Assembly (NCBI RefSeq): GCF_024385465.1
Contig: NZ_JANFLS010000001.1
Span: 124,001-188,000, forward strand
Direction of reading: 5' to 3'
Length of the DNA: 64,000 nt
From: Arthrobacter sp. zg-Y844
GTDB lineage: Bacteria; Actinomycetota; Actinomycetes; Actinomycetales; Micrococcaceae
Numbering within the stretch: position 1 is the first letter of the stretch; every line of letters starts with the position of its first letter. Made by a program: the position numbers and the translations under genes. Under the pieces are notes generated by a model. That model saw only the letters and a list, made by a program, of their open reading frames with translations. It was not told the DNA's origin and made no database searches. Positions 8,946-18,800 of the stretch are shown here, in pieces.

Positions 8946-9604
8946 TACAGGTCCACGGTTTCCCCGGCGTCCAGATGCCGGAACTCGGTGCCGTAAACCT
9001 TGCCGAACCGGGTCACATGCCCCTCGACCATCCCCAGCCCCCGCTCGTTCAAAAGCGCGTCATGGATGGGATAGGCCCGCTCCGCACCGGTGGCGATGAC
9101 GAAGTCGATGACCTCCCCCGCCTTGGACCAGGGTGCATGCATCGGCACCAGCACGGTCCGCGGCCGCAGGCCGTTGGGAACCACGAACGAATCCCCCGGG
9201 TGGTAGACCCGGCCTTCCACCAGGTAGCCGATGTTGGCCACGACGGGAATCAACGGATGGATCAGGGCATGCTGGCCGCCGAAGGACTGGATGCCGAAAC
9301 CGGCAACGGTGAAGCTGGTGTTGGGCTCAACATCGTTGATGCGGCCGCCCGCCTCCTCCGGGGCTTCGCTGCGAAGGAGTGCAGCAAGACCCGCCGGGGC
9401 ATGGAGCTCCAGCGACGGCTGCTCCTGCATTGCGGCAAGCACCCGCGGGCGGTCCAAGTGGTCCGCGTGCTCGTGCGTCACCAGGATGGCATCAGCCTCC
9501 TTCAGCGCCGTTTCAACTTCGGAAAAGGTGCCGGGATCCAGCACCAGGACGTGCCCGCCCTGCTCGAACCGGACACAGGAATGCGTGAACTTCGTCATTT
9601 TCAT
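8945..9604 (-). CDS. Metallo-beta-lactamase-fold metal-dependent hydrolase (UPF0173/UlaG-like)
   Basis: 219 residues. The metal-binding motif THEHADH is at about 43-49, with further metal-ligand candidates in HPGDSF and the C-terminal YPIHD. Length and the missing extra domains match the small UlaG/UPF0173-like hydrolases, whose substrates are mostly unknown (ascorbate-6-phosphate lactone in UlaG). The start at 9604 follows gtaggg; an ATG two codons later is also possible. It is the first gene of a unit with the sulfurtransferase, and is divergent from the Zur-type regulator across 131 bp. Confidence 0.8.
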   Translation of the reverse strand: MKMTKFTHSCVRFEQGGHVLVLDPGTFSEVETALKEADAILVTHEHADHLDRPRVLAAMQEQPSLELHAPAGLAALLRSEAPEEAGGRINDVEPNTSFTVAGFGIQSFGGQHALIHPLIPVVANIGYLVEGRVYHPGDSFVVPNGLRPRTVLVPMHAPWSKAGEVIDFVIATGAERAYPIHDALLNERGLGMVEGHVTRFGKVYGTEFRHLDAGETVDL

Positions 9605-9735
9605 AGCGCCACCCTACTCCGGAGGTGATCGGCCGCGCAGGACGGGCGCTGCGGTACTGCTGATAATCTTAGGGGTCTACATCCCTGCGGCCACGGTGCC
9701 GCCCGCCTGCCGTCCCACCCGCTGGAGGAACCTCC

Positions 9736-10167
9736 GTGTCACCCGAGACATCCCGGACATCCAAACGCGCACCGGAGCAGCGTGTAACCCGCCAGCGGCT
9801 GGCCGTGGGCCGTACCCTAGACGAACTCGACGACTTCGTCAGCACCCAGGACCTCTTCCGGCTGCTGCAGGAGCGCGGCGAACGGGTTTCCCTGGCTACT
9901 ACCTACCGGGTCCTGCAGTCCATGGCGGACGAGAACCTCGTGGACGTGCTGCGGGGCGGCGACGGCGAGGCGCTGTACCGGCGGTGCGCCGTCGAACACC
10001 ACCACCATCACCTGGTCTGCCGGAACTGCGGCAAGGCCGTGGAGGTGGAAGCGCCTGCGGTGGAGAGCTGGGCCGCGGGCCTGGGCGCCAAGTACGGCTT
10101 CACCGAAGTGGCGCACACCGTCGAGGTCTTCGGCCTGTGCCCGGAGTGCAGCGCGCGTAAGGGCTAG
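9736..10167 (+). CDS. zur: Fur-family regulator, probably the zinc uptake regulator Zur
   Basis: 143 residues from the GTG at 9736, with ggagga six bases upstream. The winged helix occupies about 15-85 (STQDLFRLL, SLATTYRVLQSM). The C-terminal half carries Fur-family metal sites: VEHHHHHLVC, CRNCGK and a terminal CPEC, where the two CxxC pairs hold structural zinc. As a zinc-loaded dimer it would repress zinc uptake. It converges on znuB and its stop codon interlocks with that of znuB. A candidate operator is present upstream of znuA. A manganese or iron role is not excluded by sequence, but the neighbours favour zinc. Confidence 0.85.
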   Translation: MSPETSRTSKRAPEQRVTRQRLAVGRTLDELDDFVSTQDLFRLLQERGERVSLATTYRVLQSMADENLVDVLRGGDGEALYRRCAVEHHHHHLVCRNCGKAVEVEAPAVESWAAGLGAKYGFTEVAHTVEVFGLCPECSARKG

Positions 10168-11051
10168 GCTGCGGCTGTAGCCGTGTTTGCGCTGAGCTCC
10201 CGGCGCCGGTGCCCGCCGCGCATGCGCCGGATGATCCGGCAGGCCAGGTAGATCGCGAAGGACACCGTGGTGACGTACGGGCTGATCGGAATCCGTCCGC
10301 CCAGCGCCAGCAGGATGCCGCCGACCGAGGAAGCCAGCGCGAAGAGCACGCTCAGGAACACCACCAGGCGCGGCGAGGACGTCACGAGCAGGGCTGCCGC
10401 CGCCGGAGTAATCAGCAGGGAGAGCACCAGCAGGGCCCCCACCACCTGGATGGACAGCGCCACGGCCAGGCCCAGCAGGAACATAAAGACTATCGACAGC
10501 ACCCGCACGGGCACGCCGCGGGCCTCTGCGAGGTCCGGGTCCGCACTGGCGAAGGTCAGGGGGCGCCAGATGAAGAGCAGGGCAGCCACCACGACGGCGG
10601 CAACCCCTGCCAGCAGGTTCAGCTGCACGGTATCCACCGAGACGATCTGGCCGGTCAGCAGCCCGAACTTATTGGCGGAACGGCCCTCGTAGAGGCCAAG
10701 GAACAGGATGCCCAGGCCCAGCCCGAAGGGCATGATGACGCCGATGATCGAGTTCCGGTCCCGGGCCCGCAGGCCCATGACGGCCAGCAGGACGGCCGCC
10801 GCCACTGATCCGACCAGCGAACCGACCACCACGTTCACGCCGATCAGCAGGGCAAAGGACGCCCCGGCGAAAGAGAGCTCGGCAATGCCGTGCACGGCGA
10901 AGGCCAGGTCACGCATCAGGACGAAGGTGCCGATCAGCCCGCCGACCAGGCCGAGGATCGCGGCGGCCCAGATGGAATTGCTCACCAGCGGAAGCAGCTC
11001 GCCGTAATCGCTGAAATCAAAAACCGCATCGAAGAAACTACGCAGGTCCAA
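10164..11051 (-). CDS. znuB: Zinc/manganese ABC transporter permease ZnuB-like
   Basis: 295 residues from a TTG at 11051, chosen because gcgagg lies six bases upstream and the frame overlaps the end of znuC by only 14 bp; an ATG at 11111 would make a 74-bp overlap. ABC-3 family permease with about eight hydrophobic helices (for example IWAAAILGLVGGLIGTF, AAVLLAVMGL and VVGALLVLSLLITPAAAALL) and the GIAELSFAGAS segment typical of the family. It forms the membrane channel for a metal ion handed over by ZnuA. Last gene of znuA-znuC-znuB. Confidence 0.85.
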   Translation of the reverse strand: MDLRSFFDAVFDFSDYGELLPLVSNSIWAAAILGLVGGLIGTFVLMRDLAFAVHGIAELSFAGASFALLIGVNVVVGSLVGSVAAAVLLAVMGLRARDRNSIIGVIMPFGLGLGILFLGLYEGRSANKFGLLTGQIVSVDTVQLNLLAGVAAVVVAALLFIWRPLTFASADPDLAEARGVPVRVLSIVFMFLLGLAVALSIQVVGALLVLSLLITPAAAALLVTSSPRLVVFLSVLFALASSVGGILLALGGRIPISPYVTTVSFAIYLACRIIRRMRGGHRRRELSANTATAAA

Positions 11052-11868
11052 GGTCGCCCTCGCTTTCTCCGTGGTGGTGGGTGGTGGCGTCCGGGATGCC
11101 CAGGACCACAATCCGGCCGTGGCTGCGCAGGACTTCGACGCGGCTGCCGTACATTTCCGAAAGCACGTCGCTGCGCAGGACTTCGGCGGGGGTGCCGGTG
11201 CGGAACTGTCCGCCGGCCAGGTACAGCACGCGGTCCACGTACTCGATGACGGGATTGATTTCGTGGGTCACGAAGACGACGGCGGCGCCGTCGTCATGGC
11301 AGCGCCGTTCGATCAGGGAGCTGATGGCCTGCTGGTGGTGCAGGTCCAGGGAGAGCAGCGGCTCGTCGCAGAGCAGCAGATCCGGGTTGGTGGCCAGCGC
11401 CTGGGCCGCGCGCAGGCGCTGCAGCTCGCCGCCGGAGAGCCGTCCCACGGGTTCATCCGCGTAGGACGTGGACCCCACCTGCTCGAGCAGCCGGTCCACG
11501 CGGCGGCGCACCGGCTTTCCGCGGAGCCGCAGGCCCCAGCGGTCGCCGTCGACGCCGAGCCCCACCAGGTCCCGGCCACGCAGCGGGGTGCCGGGGCTGA
11601 AGGACTTCTGCTGCGGGATGTAGCCGATGTCCTTGCTGCCCCGCTGCACGTTGCGGCCGTTGACGGTGACAGTGCCCCCGGTGAGCGGCTGCAGTCCCAG
11701 CAGGACCTTCAGGAAACTCGTTTTGCCTGACCCGTTGGGGCCGAGGACGGCGAGGAATTCACCGGCATTGATGTCCAGGTCAAGGTTCTTCCACAGCGTG
11801 CGGTCACCGTAGGACAGCCCTGCGTCCCGCAGGCGCACCACCGGGGCAGGCTGACCGGAAGCATTCAC
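11038..11868 (-). CDS. znuC: Zinc ABC transporter ATP-binding protein ZnuC-like
   Basis: 276 residues. Walker A GPNGSGKTS near residue 42, signature LSGGELQRLRAAQ near 145, Walker B LLLCDEPLLSLD and the switch histidine in FVTHE. It powers metal import with ZnuB. The last 20 residues include THHHGE, a possible metal-sensing tail as seen in some ZnuC proteins (inference). Its ATG overlaps the znuA stop as ATGA (11865-11868), and its 3' end overlaps the znuB start. Confidence 0.9.
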   Translation of the reverse strand: MNASGQPAPVVRLRDAGLSYGDRTLWKNLDLDINAGEFLAVLGPNGSGKTSFLKVLLGLQPLTGGTVTVNGRNVQRGSKDIGYIPQQKSFSPGTPLRGRDLVGLGVDGDRWGLRLRGKPVRRRVDRLLEQVGSTSYADEPVGRLSGGELQRLRAAQALATNPDLLLCDEPLLSLDLHHQQAISSLIERRCHDDGAAVVFVTHEINPVIEYVDRVLYLAGGQFRTGTPAEVLRSDVLSEMYGSRVEVLRSHGRIVVLGIPDATTHHHGESEGDLGPA

Positions 11869-12842
11869 TGCAGCACGCTTTCCATGTCGGCGGTGTTATC
11901 GGCCATCCACTGCAGGTAGTCCTGGCCCTCGGGAAGGGTTTCGGAGAACTCGATCACGGGCACACCGGCGTCCAGCGCGGCCTTGCGCACCGCCTCCGTC
12001 TGCGAGGTAGAGGTCTGTTCGTTGTAGCCCAGGAAGGCAATGGAGCCGCCCGTCACCAGGTCCTGCATTTCCTTCAGTACATGCGGCGGAACATCCGAGC
12101 CTTCCTCGACGGCCTCCGTGAAGTCCGACGGGGTGGCGTTGTGCAGCCCCGCGGCTTCCACGAGGTAGTCCGGCACCGGTTCGGTCAGGGCGACGTCGCG
12201 TCCGCCCGCCGTTTCCCGAAGCGCGGCAAGGGAAGCGTCGATGTCCGCAATGCCCGCAGTGAAGTCCGCCGCGTTGCTGCGGAACGTGCCGGCGGCATCG
12301 GCATCCAGTTCGCCGAGGCGTTCGGCGGCGGCGTCGGCAAGCCGCCCCATGGCCTCGGGGCTGTACCAGACGTGTTCGTTGAAGGAGCCGTGGTTATGGC
12401 CGTGGTGGTCTTCACCCGCGTCGTGGCTCTCTTCGGCTTCCGCTGAGTCGGAGTCCTCGAGGCCGGAGATCTCCACGGCGTTGAGGATGTTCTCGGCGGG
12501 GATGCCTTCGTCTGCCGCGAGCTTCTCCAGGAAGGTGTCGTACCCGCCGCCGTTGAGCACCACCAGGTCCGCCTTGGATACGGCGAGCCGGTCCCGCGCC
12601 GAGGCCTCGTAGGAGTGCGGATCCTGGCTGGGCCGGTCAATCAGGGAGGTCACTTCGACGTTGTCCCCGCCGATCCCGGCGAGGATGCTGCCGTAGACAT
12701 CGGTGGACGCCACCACGCGAACGACGCCGTCACTGCCCTCGGCTTCACCACCGTCGTCCCCGCTGCCGCCGCTGCAGCCGGTCAGGGCGAGTGCGGCTGC
12801 TGCAAGGACGGTTCCGGCCAGGCGGACGGGAAAGCGGCGCAT
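11865..12842 (-). CDS. znuA: Zinc-binding lipoprotein ZnuA (cluster A-1 SBP)
   Basis: 325 residues. A lipoprotein signal ends in ALTGC with Cys23 as the lipidated residue. The metal-receptor fold is supported by SQDPHSYEASARDR, which supplies a first His ligand, and FNEHVWYSPEAM, which supplies a second. A His/Asp-rich loop (HDAGEDHHGHNHG) precedes the second ligand, as in zinc-specific ZnuA/AdcA. It delivers zinc to ZnuB at the membrane. First gene of the operon, with a palindromic Zur-box candidate 85-97 nt upstream. Confidence 0.9.
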   Translation of the reverse strand: MRRFPVRLAGTVLAAAALALTGCSGGSGDDGGEAEGSDGVVRVVASTDVYGSILAGIGGDNVEVTSLIDRPSQDPHSYEASARDRLAVSKADLVVLNGGGYDTFLEKLAADEGIPAENILNAVEISGLEDSDSAEAEESHDAGEDHHGHNHGSFNEHVWYSPEAMGRLADAAAERLGELDADAAGTFRSNAADFTAGIADIDASLAALRETAGGRDVALTEPVPDYLVEAAGLHNATPSDFTEAVEEGSDVPPHVLKEMQDLVTGGSIAFLGYNEQTSTSQTEAVRKAALDAGVPVIEFSETLPEGQDYLQWMADNTADMESVLQ

Positions 12843-12912
12843 AAGGTTTGGTATCCCTGGGTAGGCGGTTCATGGCGGCGAAAACGGGCCCCGGCACCGC
12901 CGAAGCTTTTTC

Positions 12913-12939
12913 AGCATAACCTAAACGCGAATCATTCGC
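12913..12939 (-). promoter_or_regulatory. Putative Zur operator and promoter of znuACB
   Basis: A perfect inverted repeat gcgaat-c-attcgc occupies 12927-12939. Its AATCATT core matches the centre of known Zur/Fur-family boxes (TGAnAATnATTnTCA type). On the znuA strand a TATGCT -10 candidate lies at 12918-12913, so bound repressor would sit over the -35/-10 spacer. The leader to the znuA ATG is then about 65-70 nt. Promoter details are tentative; the palindrome itself is unambiguous. Confidence 0.6.
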
Positions 12940-12948
12940 ATCTAGGCG

Positions 12949-14016
12949 CTAGAGGCTTTCTCCGGTCCGGCGGATGCCCTGTGCCTGGGTCGCGTCCCTG
13001 ATCTCGCCGACCAGCTGTTCAATGATGTCTTCCAGGAACAGGACGCCGCGCGTGGTTCCATCCGGGCCCAGCACTCGGGCCAGATGGGAGCCGGTCCGCT
13101 GCATCACGGCCAGGGCGTCCTCGATTTCATCGTCCAGGCGCAGGTTGGCCAGGGTACGGACCTTGTTCTCCGTGATCGGCCGTTCATAGGCCTCCAGCGG
13201 GATGGACATCACGTCCTTCAGGTGCATGTACCCGGTGAGGTTCCCGGCGTCGTCCACGAGGACGAAGCGGGAGAAACCGGTCCGGCCCACGGCACGCTCG
13301 AATTCCGCCGGGGTGGAGTCCGTGCCCAGGCTCACGAGTTCGTCCAGCGGCACCATCACCGTCCCCGCGGTCTGTCCGGAGAACTCGAGTGCACCCGAAA
13401 TCAGGCCGGAATCGTCGGCGACGGTCCCGTGTTTCGTGGATTCCTCCACGATGGACTGCATCTCCTCCAGGGTGAAGGCCGAGGCGACTTCGTCCCTCGG
13501 GGTGATCCCCATGAGGCGCAGCGCGTGGTTGGCCATCCAGTTGAGCGTGCCGATGATCGGGCGCACCAGGCGGGAAATGAAGACCAGCGGCGGGGCGAGC
13601 AGCAGCACTGCGCGGTCGGCAACGGACACCGAGATGTTCTTCGGAACCATCTCGCCGATGGTGACGTGCAGGAAGGTCACGAGCAGCAGCGCCACCAGGA
13701 ACCCGGCACCGTCAGCTATTTCGATCGGCAGGCCCACGGCCTTCAGCGGCACCGAAAGCAGGTGGTGGATAGCAGGTTCGGCCACCGAGAGGATCAGCAG
13801 GGAGCAGACGGTGATACCCAGCTGCGCACACGCGAGCATCAGGGACACGTGCTCCATGGCCCACAAGGTGGTCTTGGCCCGCTTCGATCCGGCTTCGGCA
13901 TGCGGCTCGATCTGGCTGCGCCGCGCGGACATCACCGCGAATTCGCTGCCGACGAAGAAGGCGTTGCCCAGGAGCAGGACCACCAGCCAGAAGATTCCCG
14001 CCAGGTCGCCGCTCAT
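12949..14016 (-). CDS. CNNM/CorC-type membrane protein (DUF21 plus CBS pair), short form
   Basis: 355 residues. The N-terminal DUF21 transmembrane domain (about 1-190) has helices such as IFWLVVLLLGNAFFVGSEFAV and the IGEMVPKNI motif. A CBS pair follows at about 205-335 (GTVMVPLDEL to GVLFLEDIIEQLVGEI). The C-terminal CorC_HlyC domain present in the neighbouring paralogue is missing, as the protein stops 18 residues after the CBS region. Members are linked to Mg2+/Co2+ export or to stress resistance. It is downstream of the longer paralogue with an ATGA overlap (14013-14016), which suggests the two act together, perhaps as a heteromer. Confidence 0.85.
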   Translation of the reverse strand: MSGDLAGIFWLVVLLLGNAFFVGSEFAVMSARRSQIEPHAEAGSKRAKTTLWAMEHVSLMLACAQLGITVCSLLILSVAEPAIHHLLSVPLKAVGLPIEIADGAGFLVALLLVTFLHVTIGEMVPKNISVSVADRAVLLLAPPLVFISRLVRPIIGTLNWMANHALRLMGITPRDEVASAFTLEEMQSIVEESTKHGTVADDSGLISGALEFSGQTAGTVMVPLDELVSLGTDSTPAEFERAVGRTGFSRFVLVDDAGNLTGYMHLKDVMSIPLEAYERPITENKVRTLANLRLDDEIEDALAVMQRTGSHLARVLGPDGTTRGVLFLEDIIEQLVGEIRDATQAQGIRRTGESL

Positions 14017-15401
14017 CGGATGCCTTCCCTGCGTGCCGGGCGCTCCGCGCCTCGGCCGGTGTTGTCTTCGTCTTCAATGTGTTCGGCTTGGCCGGATTCG
14101 GCCCCCTCGGCGGCGGGGATGAAGCTGACGCGGTCAATGCGCCGACCGTCCATCCGTTCCACCTCGAGCACGCCGCCGGGCACCTCTACGCGGTCCCCTG
14201 CCTCGGCGATGCGGCCGAGTTCGGCCATGATGTAGCCGCCCACGGTTTCGTATCCGGCTTCGTCCGGCATCCGCAGCAGCGGAACCAGGGCGGTGACTTC
14301 GTCTGGCCGCATGATGCCCGGGAAGTACCAGGCACCGGACGCGCTTTGCAGCACGCCGGGCTTGGCCTTGTCGTGCTCGTCGGATACTTCGCCGACGATC
14401 TCTTCCACCAGGTCCTCCAGGGTGGCGACGCCGGCGGTTCCGCCGTATTCGTCGAGGACGACGGCGAGCTGCAGGTTGGCGTTGCGGAGTTCGGAAAGCA
14501 GTGAGTCCAGGTGGACCGTTTCCGGCACCCGGAGGATCTCGCTCATGATCGCGGCCGCCGGCAGGGTGGCCCGCCTGCTGCGCGGCACGGCCACGGCCTT
14601 CTTGACGTGGACAACGCCGCGGATGTCGTCCGGTGAATCCCCGAGGACCGGGAAGCGGGAGTACCCGGTGCGCCGCGCCGCCTCGATGACATCGGCCACG
14701 GGCTGCTCGGCGTCGATCGTTTCGAGCCGGATGCGCGGAGTCATGACATCGGCAGCGGTTCGTCCCGCAAAGGAGAAGGTCCGGGAGAGGAAGTCGGCGG
14801 TGCCCTTGTCCAGGGTGCCCATCTCCGCGGAGCGCCGCGCCATGGAGGACAGCTCGGCCGGCGTCCGCGCTCCGCTGACCTCTTCCTTGGCCTCGAGGCC
14901 AAAGAGATGGAGGATCTTGTTGGCGAAACCGTTCAGCAGGAGCACCGCGGGCTTGAAGACCACGGTGAAAGCCAGCTGCGGCCGTGCCAGTGCCTTACCG
15001 ACACGGAACGGCATGGCGATGGACATGTTCTTGGGGATCAGTTCGCCCAGCAGCATCGAAAGGAAGGTCGCCAGGATCATCGCAACGGTGACGGACACCG
15101 AGTCCACGGCCACGGGCGGCAGGCCGAAGGAGGCCAGCGGACCCTCCAGCAGGCGCCCAACGGAGGGTTCCATAACAAACCCGGTAAGCAGGGTGGTCAT
15201 GGTGATGCCCAGCTGGCAGCTGGAGAGCTGGGTGGAGAGGGTGGTCAGGCAGCGCAGCAGCGGTTCAGCCGCTTTGTCGCCCTCGTCCACTGCGCGGCGG
15301 ACGGCAGGCTGGTCCAGTGCCACGAGGGCGAATTCCACGGCGACGAAGAATCCGGTGCCGAGAATGAGCAGGAGGCCGAAGAGGAGGTATAGCCACTCCA
15401 T
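14013..15401 (-). CDS. CNNM/CorC-type hemolysin-family protein, full-length
   Basis: 462 residues in the full domain order. DUF21 membrane domain (about 1-195) with FFVAVEFALVALD and LGELIPKN; a CBS pair (about 210-340) with TPRIRLETID and LDEYGGTAGVATLEDLVEEI; then a CorC_HlyC domain (about 355-440). The family is associated with divalent-cation (Mg, Co) export, although a hemolysin label is historical. The start ATG at 15401 follows gggggag seven bases upstream. It is the first gene of the two-gene unit and divergent from kgd. Confidence 0.85.
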   Translation of the reverse strand: MEWLYLLFGLLLILGTGFFVAVEFALVALDQPAVRRAVDEGDKAAEPLLRCLTTLSTQLSSCQLGITMTTLLTGFVMEPSVGRLLEGPLASFGLPPVAVDSVSVTVAMILATFLSMLLGELIPKNMSIAMPFRVGKALARPQLAFTVVFKPAVLLLNGFANKILHLFGLEAKEEVSGARTPAELSSMARRSAEMGTLDKGTADFLSRTFSFAGRTAADVMTPRIRLETIDAEQPVADVIEAARRTGYSRFPVLGDSPDDIRGVVHVKKAVAVPRSRRATLPAAAIMSEILRVPETVHLDSLLSELRNANLQLAVVLDEYGGTAGVATLEDLVEEIVGEVSDEHDKAKPGVLQSASGAWYFPGIMRPDEVTALVPLLRMPDEAGYETVGGYIMAELGRIAEAGDRVEVPGGVLEVERMDGRRIDRVSFIPAAEGAESGQAEHIEDEDNTGRGAERPARREGIR

Positions 15402-15872
15402 GTCAGCACTCCCCCGCCGTCGGGGCAGACCGGCTTAAAAGAAAGGGATGATTCGCTGCACGGAAACGTTCAGACGGAGGGTGGTCGGCTGCGGCCGGAC
15501 TGGAAGGCTCCGATGACGAGGCAGGTGAATGCTGGGCCGTGGGTGTGCGGGCGTTGCCGGCTCGTGGCGCACCGACTGCGGCAACCGCAGTCCGTGACGC
15601 AGGCCGGCGCCTAGAGAAACTGTCCATAGAATCCCCAGTTTACAGGTTTGTTCCGGGCCCGCCACAGCGGCTTCCCTGGGCGGTTCCCGCCGGTCTGCGA
15701 CAGCAGGCGCCTTCATCAACTGGTGCGGGATTGGCCACATGTTCGACTATGTCACTAGACTGGCATGAAGTCTCGGTCACTGCGCACCGGGCCGCACCAG
15801 TACTTGAGGCGGAAGCGTCAGAACATGGTGCCATCAGGGCAAACGGCAACTCATGGAAGAGGCGTATATCTA
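15402..15872. other. 471-bp region between the divergent corC-like operon and kgd
   Basis: No gene is supported here. The kgd frame stays open back to 15765, but residues before 15873 do not resemble the family's N-terminus. The stretch holds the ribosome site of the corC-like gene, whose Shine-Dalgarno bases lie in a small ccccgccgtcgggg hairpin (about 15413-15426), a short ctgcgg-caa-ccgcag hairpin, and a weak promoter candidate for kgd (TTGGCC 15731-15736, TAGACT 15756-15761). Confidence 0.5.
15731..15761 (+). promoter_or_regulatory. Possible kgd promoter
   Basis: TTGGCC and TAGACT are separated by 19 bp. The spacing is longer than ideal, so only the -10 is persuasive. Transcription from it would give a leader of roughly 105 nt before the GTG at 15873. 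Confidence 0.3.
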
Positions 15873-18800
15873 GTGCCAGACCAATCCAACCACCGCCTGC
15901 CGGAGGAATTCGGCGGCAACGAGTGGCTTGTCGATGAACTGTACGAGCAGTATTTGTCGAACAAGGACTCCGTTGACAAAAAGTGGTGGAGCATCTTCGA
16001 ATCCTTCAAGGCTGAAGACTCCCAGTCCGGCAACGGATCCAACGGAAACGGCGCCGGATCCCCGGACGGTTCCCGGCCCGCCACCCGCCAGCTTCCGGTA
16101 GTGAAAGCCGAAAGTACGGCACCCAACGCACCGAAGGCATCAGGCGAATCGCCCGCTGCAACGCAGCAGTCGGGCAAGCCGCCGGTAGCCAAGGAACAGG
16201 CGAAGGCCGAACCCGCTGCGAAGAGCGAGCCGAAGGCCGAGCCCAAGGCGGCGCCGATTCCTGCGCAGCTGCCCAAGACCCAGCCCAGCGATGCCGCTGC
16301 GGAAGAGGACAAGGTCACCGTGCTGCGCGGTCCGGCCAAGGCCATCGCCACGAACATGGACCTCAGCCTGAGCGTCCCCACGGCAACCACCGTGCGGGCC
16401 ATTCCGGCCAAGCTGCTGATTGACAACCGCATTGTCATCAACAGCCACCTGGAACGTGCCCGCGGCGGCAAGATCTCCTTCACCCACCTGCTGGGCTACG
16501 CCATCATCCGCGCTGCCGCCCAGTTCCCGTCGATGAACGTGCACTACGACGAAGTGGACGGCAAGCCCGTTGCCGTCCAGCCCGCACACGTCAACTTCGG
16601 CCTGGCCATCGACATGCCCAAGCCGGACGGAACCCGCCTGCTGGTGGTGCCGAACATCAAGAAGGCAGAAACGCTGAACTTCTCGGAGTTCTGGCACGCC
16701 TATGAAGAGCTGGTCAAGCGTGCCCGCAACGGCAAGCTCGGCGCGGACGACTACCGCGGCACCACCATCTCCCTGACCAACCCGGGCGGCATCGGCACCG
16801 TGCACTCAGTGCCCCGCCTCTCCAAGGGACAGGCCGCCATCATCGGCGCCGGCGCCCTTGAGTACCCGGCTGAATTCCAGGGTGCCAACGAGAAGATCCT
16901 GGCCCGCAACGCCATCAGCAAGATCATCACCCTGACCTCCACCTATGACCACCGCGTCATCCAGGGTGCCGGCAGCGGCGAGTTCCTGCGCATCATCCAC
17001 CAGCTGCTGCTGGGTGAGCAGAACTTCTACGACGAGATCTTCGAATCCCTGCGGATCCCGTACGAGCCGGTCCGCTGGAGCCCGGACATCCAGGTCAACC
17101 CGGACGAGCAGATCAACAAGGTTGCCCGCATCCAGCAGCTGATCCACGCCTACCGGGTCCGCGGCCACCTCATGGCGGACACGAACCCGCTGGAATACGT
17201 CCAGCGCCGGCATGCCGACCTGGACATCCTGAACCACGGCCTGACCCTCTGGGACCTGGACCGGGAGTGGCCCACGGGCGGCTTCGGCGGCAAGCCGATG
17301 CTCAAGCTCCGCAAGATCCTCGGTGTGCTGCGGGACGCGTACTGCCGCACGGCAGGTATCGAATACATGCACATCCAGGATCCCGAGGAGCGCCTCTGGT
17401 TCCAGGACCGCCTGGAGACCAAGTACACGAAGCCGACCCGCGAAGAGCAGCTGCGCATCCTCAGCAAGCTCAACGCTGCCGAGGCTTTCGAAACGTTCCT
17501 CCAGACGAAGTTCGTTGGACAGAAGCGCTTCTCCCTTGAGGGCGGCGAATCCCTGATTCCGCTGCTGGACGCCGTGATTTCAGGTGCCGCCGACGACGGC
17601 CTCGAGGAAGTCGGCATCGGCATGGCCCACCGCGGCCGCCTCAACGTCCTGACCAACATCGCAGGCAAGACCTACGCACAGGTCTTCCGCGAATTCGAAG
17701 GCACCCAGGACCCGCGCAGCGTGCAGGGTTCCGGCGACGTGAAGTACCACCTCGGCACCGAGGGCACCTTCACTTCGGACAACGGGAAGCAGACCAAGGT
17801 TTACCTCGCGGCCAACCCGTCCCACCTCGAAGCCGGCGATTCCGTGCTGGAGGGCATTGTCCGCGCCAAGCAGGACCGGCTGGACAAGGGTGACGAGTTC
17901 CCCGTGCTGCCGATCCTCGTGCACGGCGATGCCGCCTTCGCGGGCCAGGGCGTGGTGGCGGAAACGCTCAACCTCTCCCAGCTGCGCGGCTACCGCACCG
18001 GCGGCACCATCCACGTGGTGGTCAACAACCAGGTGGGCTTCACGACGTCGCCCACGTCCTCGCGCTCCTCGGTCTATTCCACCGACGTCGCGAAGATGGT
18101 CCAGGCACCGATCTTCCATGTCAACGGAGATGATCCCGAAGCAGTTGTACGGGTTGGCCAGCTGGCCTACGAGTACCGTCAGCGCTTCCACAAGGACGTC
18201 GTCATCGACATGGTCTGCTACCGCCGCCGCGGCCACAACGAAGGCGATGACCCTTCGATGACCCAGCCGATGATGTACAGCCTGATCGAGGCCAAGCGCT
18301 CCGTGCGCAAGCTGTACACCGAGTCCCTGATCGGACGAGGCGATATCAGCCAGGACGAGGCCGAGCAGGCGCTGCGTGACTACCAGGGCCGCCTCGAGCG
18401 CGTCTTCGCGGAAACGCACGCTGCCCAGACCTCGCCCATCCCGGTGATCACCAAGGATTCCGAAGCGGTTTCCGATCTGGAACGTCCTGCTGCCCAGCAG
18501 GAAGGCACCACGATCATCAAGCCGGCAAGCACTGCGGTCTCCGCCGAGGTCCTGGCGCACATCGGCAAGGCCCACGTGGCCGTCCCCGAGGGCTTCACGG
18601 TCCACCCGAAGCTGAAGTCCCTGCTGGAAAAGCGTGACCAGATGTCCCGTGAGGGCAACATCGACTGGGGCTTCGCCGAAATCGCGGCCTTCGGTTCGCT
18701 GCTGATGGAAGGCGTCCCCGTACGCCTCGCCGGGCAGGATTCACGCCGCGGAACCTTCACGCAGCGCCACGCCGTCTTCCACGACCGCGCCACGGGTGCA

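Noticed and set aside
10164-11111. ATG 11111 as start of znuB
   Set aside because: It would overlap znuC by 74 bp with no ribosome site; the TTG at 11051 has one and begins the hydrophobic family N-terminus.
15765-15872. An N-terminal extension of Kgd starting at ATG 15765
   Set aside because: The extra 36 residues do not match the family. The conserved N-terminus follows the GTG at 15873, which has a ribosome site.
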